Assembly: GCA_019057355.1 (NCBI GenBank)
Contig: DXJM01000261.1
Coordinates: 1 to 7,183 of the forward strand
Direction: 5' to 3'
Length of the DNA: 7,183 nucleotides
Source of the DNA: Promethearchaeota archaeon
GTDB taxonomy: Archaea > Asgardarchaeota > Lokiarchaeia > Sigyniarchaeales > SOKP01
Below the pieces are notes generated by a model, which did not search any database, was not told the DNA's origin, and saw nothing but the letters and a program-made list of their open reading frames with translations. The translations under genes were made by a program, and so were the position numbers. Shown one piece after another: positions 6,524 to 7,183 of this stretch. Every line of letters begins with the position of its first letter. The stretch's first letter is position 1.

Positions 6524-6557
6524 AAATTCCTCAATCTACAAGAAAAAATCCCTCAAT
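6524..6557. repeat. 12-bp direct repeat with 22-bp period
   Basis: AAATTCCTCAAT (6524-6535) and AAATCCCTCAAT (6546-6557) differ at one position and are offset by 22 bp, about two turns of B-DNA, so both copies face the same side of the helix. The core CCTCAAT is not a simple AT run. This arrangement is typical of tandem regulator sites, but no third copy was found. Confidence 0.4.
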
Positions 6558-6670
6558 GGTTGGCAATTTTGTTAATTTTTAATACAATTTAGTAAATCAA
6601 TAATTGTAGAGGTTTGATTTCTTCCAGAGAAATTTTATGGAGTAATTGCATTTTGATTGCACAAAATAAT

Positions 6671-6678
6671 TTTTAATT
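6671..6678 (+). promoter_or_regulatory. Possible TATA-like element of the hydrolase gene
   Basis: TTTTAATT is centred 26.5 nt before the ATG at 6701, matching the spacing seen for the HerA-like gene. It is a poor TATA consensus, and the region is uniformly AT-rich. No Shine-Dalgarno precedes the ATG. Confidence 0.22.
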
Positions 6679-6700
6679 CAAAAAAGATTATTCACTTATT

Positions 6701-7183
6701 ATGGAATTATTTGAAGAGAGTAATGAACTCTATATTAATACTAATGGAATAAAGCTCCATGCGATAATTGCCGGAACGGGAGATCCTCTCGTGCTTTTAC
6801 ATGGGTTTCCAGAATTCTGGTATGGATGGAAAAACATCATTATGGGACTAAAGGATGATTATCGATTAATTGTTCCAGATATGCGGGGTTATAATCTTTC
6901 AGATAAACCAATTGGTGTTAAAAATTATACATTAGACATCCTTGTTGATGATATTAAGGGATTGAGTGAAGAATTGAACCTGGATAAATTCGTATTAGCT
7001 GGACATGATTGGGGAGGAATGGTTGCATGGGCATTTGCAGAAAAATATCCTGAATATTTAGCTAAATTAATAATATTAAATGCACCCAATCCAGCACTAT
7101 TCAAAAAAAGTTTGGAAAGCAGCAAGTCTCAACGAAATGCTAGTGGATATATCACCCAATTAATGGTACCAAATGGAGAAGAA
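6701..7183 (+). CDS. Alpha/beta hydrolase, epoxide hydrolase/haloalkane dehalogenase-like (3' end outside window)
   Basis: The frame is open from the ATG at 6701 to the last base: 161 codons with no stop, roughly half of a family member of about 290-320 residues. It starts MELFEESNELYINTNGIKLH, the usual N-terminal strand pair. HGFPEFWYGW (34-43) carries the HGxP oxyanion-hole motif, PDMRGYNLSDKP (59-70) matches the family's RGY-G-SDKP block, and GHDWGG (101-106) is the nucleophile elbow. D103 is the likely nucleophile; Asp instead of Ser points to epoxide hydrolases and haloalkane dehalogenases, which form an ester intermediate. LNAPNP (126-131) follows as expected. The second half (cap domain, acid and catalytic His) is outside the window, so activity cannot be confirmed. 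The usual Gly of RGYG is Asn here (N65). The gene is divergent from the HerA-like gene, with no visible link to the ACAD/ETF genes. Confidence 0.9.
   Translation, partial: MELFEESNELYINTNGIKLHAIIAGTGDPLVLLHGFPEFWYGWKNIIMGLKDDYRLIVPDMRGYNLSDKPIGVKNYTLDILVDDIKGLSEELNLDKFVLAGHDWGGMVAWAFAEKYPEYLAKLIILNAPNPALFKKSLESSKSQRNASGYITQLMVPNGEE

Larger units (their letters stand above)
6421..6700. other. 280-nt divergent intergenic region
   Basis: This is the shared control region of the HerA-like gene (leftward) and the hydrolase gene (rightward). It holds TATA-like elements near each ATG, a 20-bp dyad (6490-6509), a 12-bp direct repeat (6524-6557) and two interleaved 7-bp inverted repeats: TACAATT/AATTGTA (6583-6589 with 6602-6608) and AAATCAA/TTGATTT (6594-6600 with 6614-6620). 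I see no gene or RNA fold in it. The short AT-only inverted repeats are expected by chance at this composition. Confidence 0.55.

Noticed and set aside
6583..6620. Interleaved 7-bp inverted repeats TACAATT/AATTGTA and AAATCAA/TTGATTT
   Set aside because: The arms are short and nearly all A/T with 12-13 nt spacers; several such pairs are expected by chance in 280 nt of this composition.
6925..7125. 66-codon minus-strand frame at the right end
   Set aside because: It is antisense to the hydrolase gene, whose nucleophile elbow (GHDWGG) lies in the overlapping plus-strand frame.
1..7183. tRNA, rRNA, CRISPR array, insertion sequence or attachment site
   Set aside because: Reading both strands, I saw no cloverleaf, rRNA motif, regularly spaced repeat, transposase frame or terminal repeat pair.

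Overview
The window reads as part of an AT-rich archaeal chromosome (about one third G+C by eye). The archaeal assignment rests on three things. The minus-strand gene is a HerA-type ATPase with an N-terminal HAS-barrel. Lead genes have TATA-like elements about 24-27 nt before the ATG and no Shine-Dalgarno (SD), as in leaderless archaeal transcripts. Internal operon genes have GAGG/GGTG-type SD sequences instead. Low G+C together with 'bacterial-type' acyl-CoA/ETF chemistry would suit an Asgard (Lokiarchaeia-like) archaeon, but that is inference; no marker gene settles it.

Layout. Bases 56-1204 (+) encode an acyl-CoA dehydrogenase (ACAD). After a 306-nt gap with an inverted repeat and a TATA-like box, 1511-4572 (+) is a tight three-gene operon: a second ACAD, then electron-transfer flavoprotein beta (etfB) and alpha (etfA). 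etfB starts directly after the ACAD stop codon, and etfA overlaps etfB by 4 bp. Convergent to it, 4672-6420 (-) encodes a HerA-like ATPase with a long coiled-coil tail. A 280-nt divergent intergenic region (6421-6700) with a dyad and a direct repeat separates it from a gene starting at 6701 (+). That last gene is an epoxide-hydrolase/haloalkane-dehalogenase-like alpha/beta hydrolase, cut by the window end and open to the last base.

Function. The two ACADs align without gaps over 382 positions at about 67% identity (hand count). Both keep the FAD signatures and the catalytic glutamate, so they look like duplicated, working enzymes for alpha,beta-dehydrogenation of acyl-CoAs. Their electrons would pass to the EtfAB encoded beside the second copy. 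EtfB is of the clostridial/FixA (KQVP...INPDD) type, but both ETF subunits depart from consensus at cofactor-binding positions, so whether this ETF bifurcates electrons is open. The HerA-like gene belongs to a DNA-pumping ATPase family, but its usual nuclease partner NurA is absent from the window.

I found no rRNA, tRNA, CRISPR array or insertion sequence. Nothing here amounts to a clear new system. The most distinctive items are the three-segment coiled-coil tail on the orphan HerA-like ATPase, the altered ETF cofactor motifs, and the lysine-rich N-terminal extension of the second ACAD.
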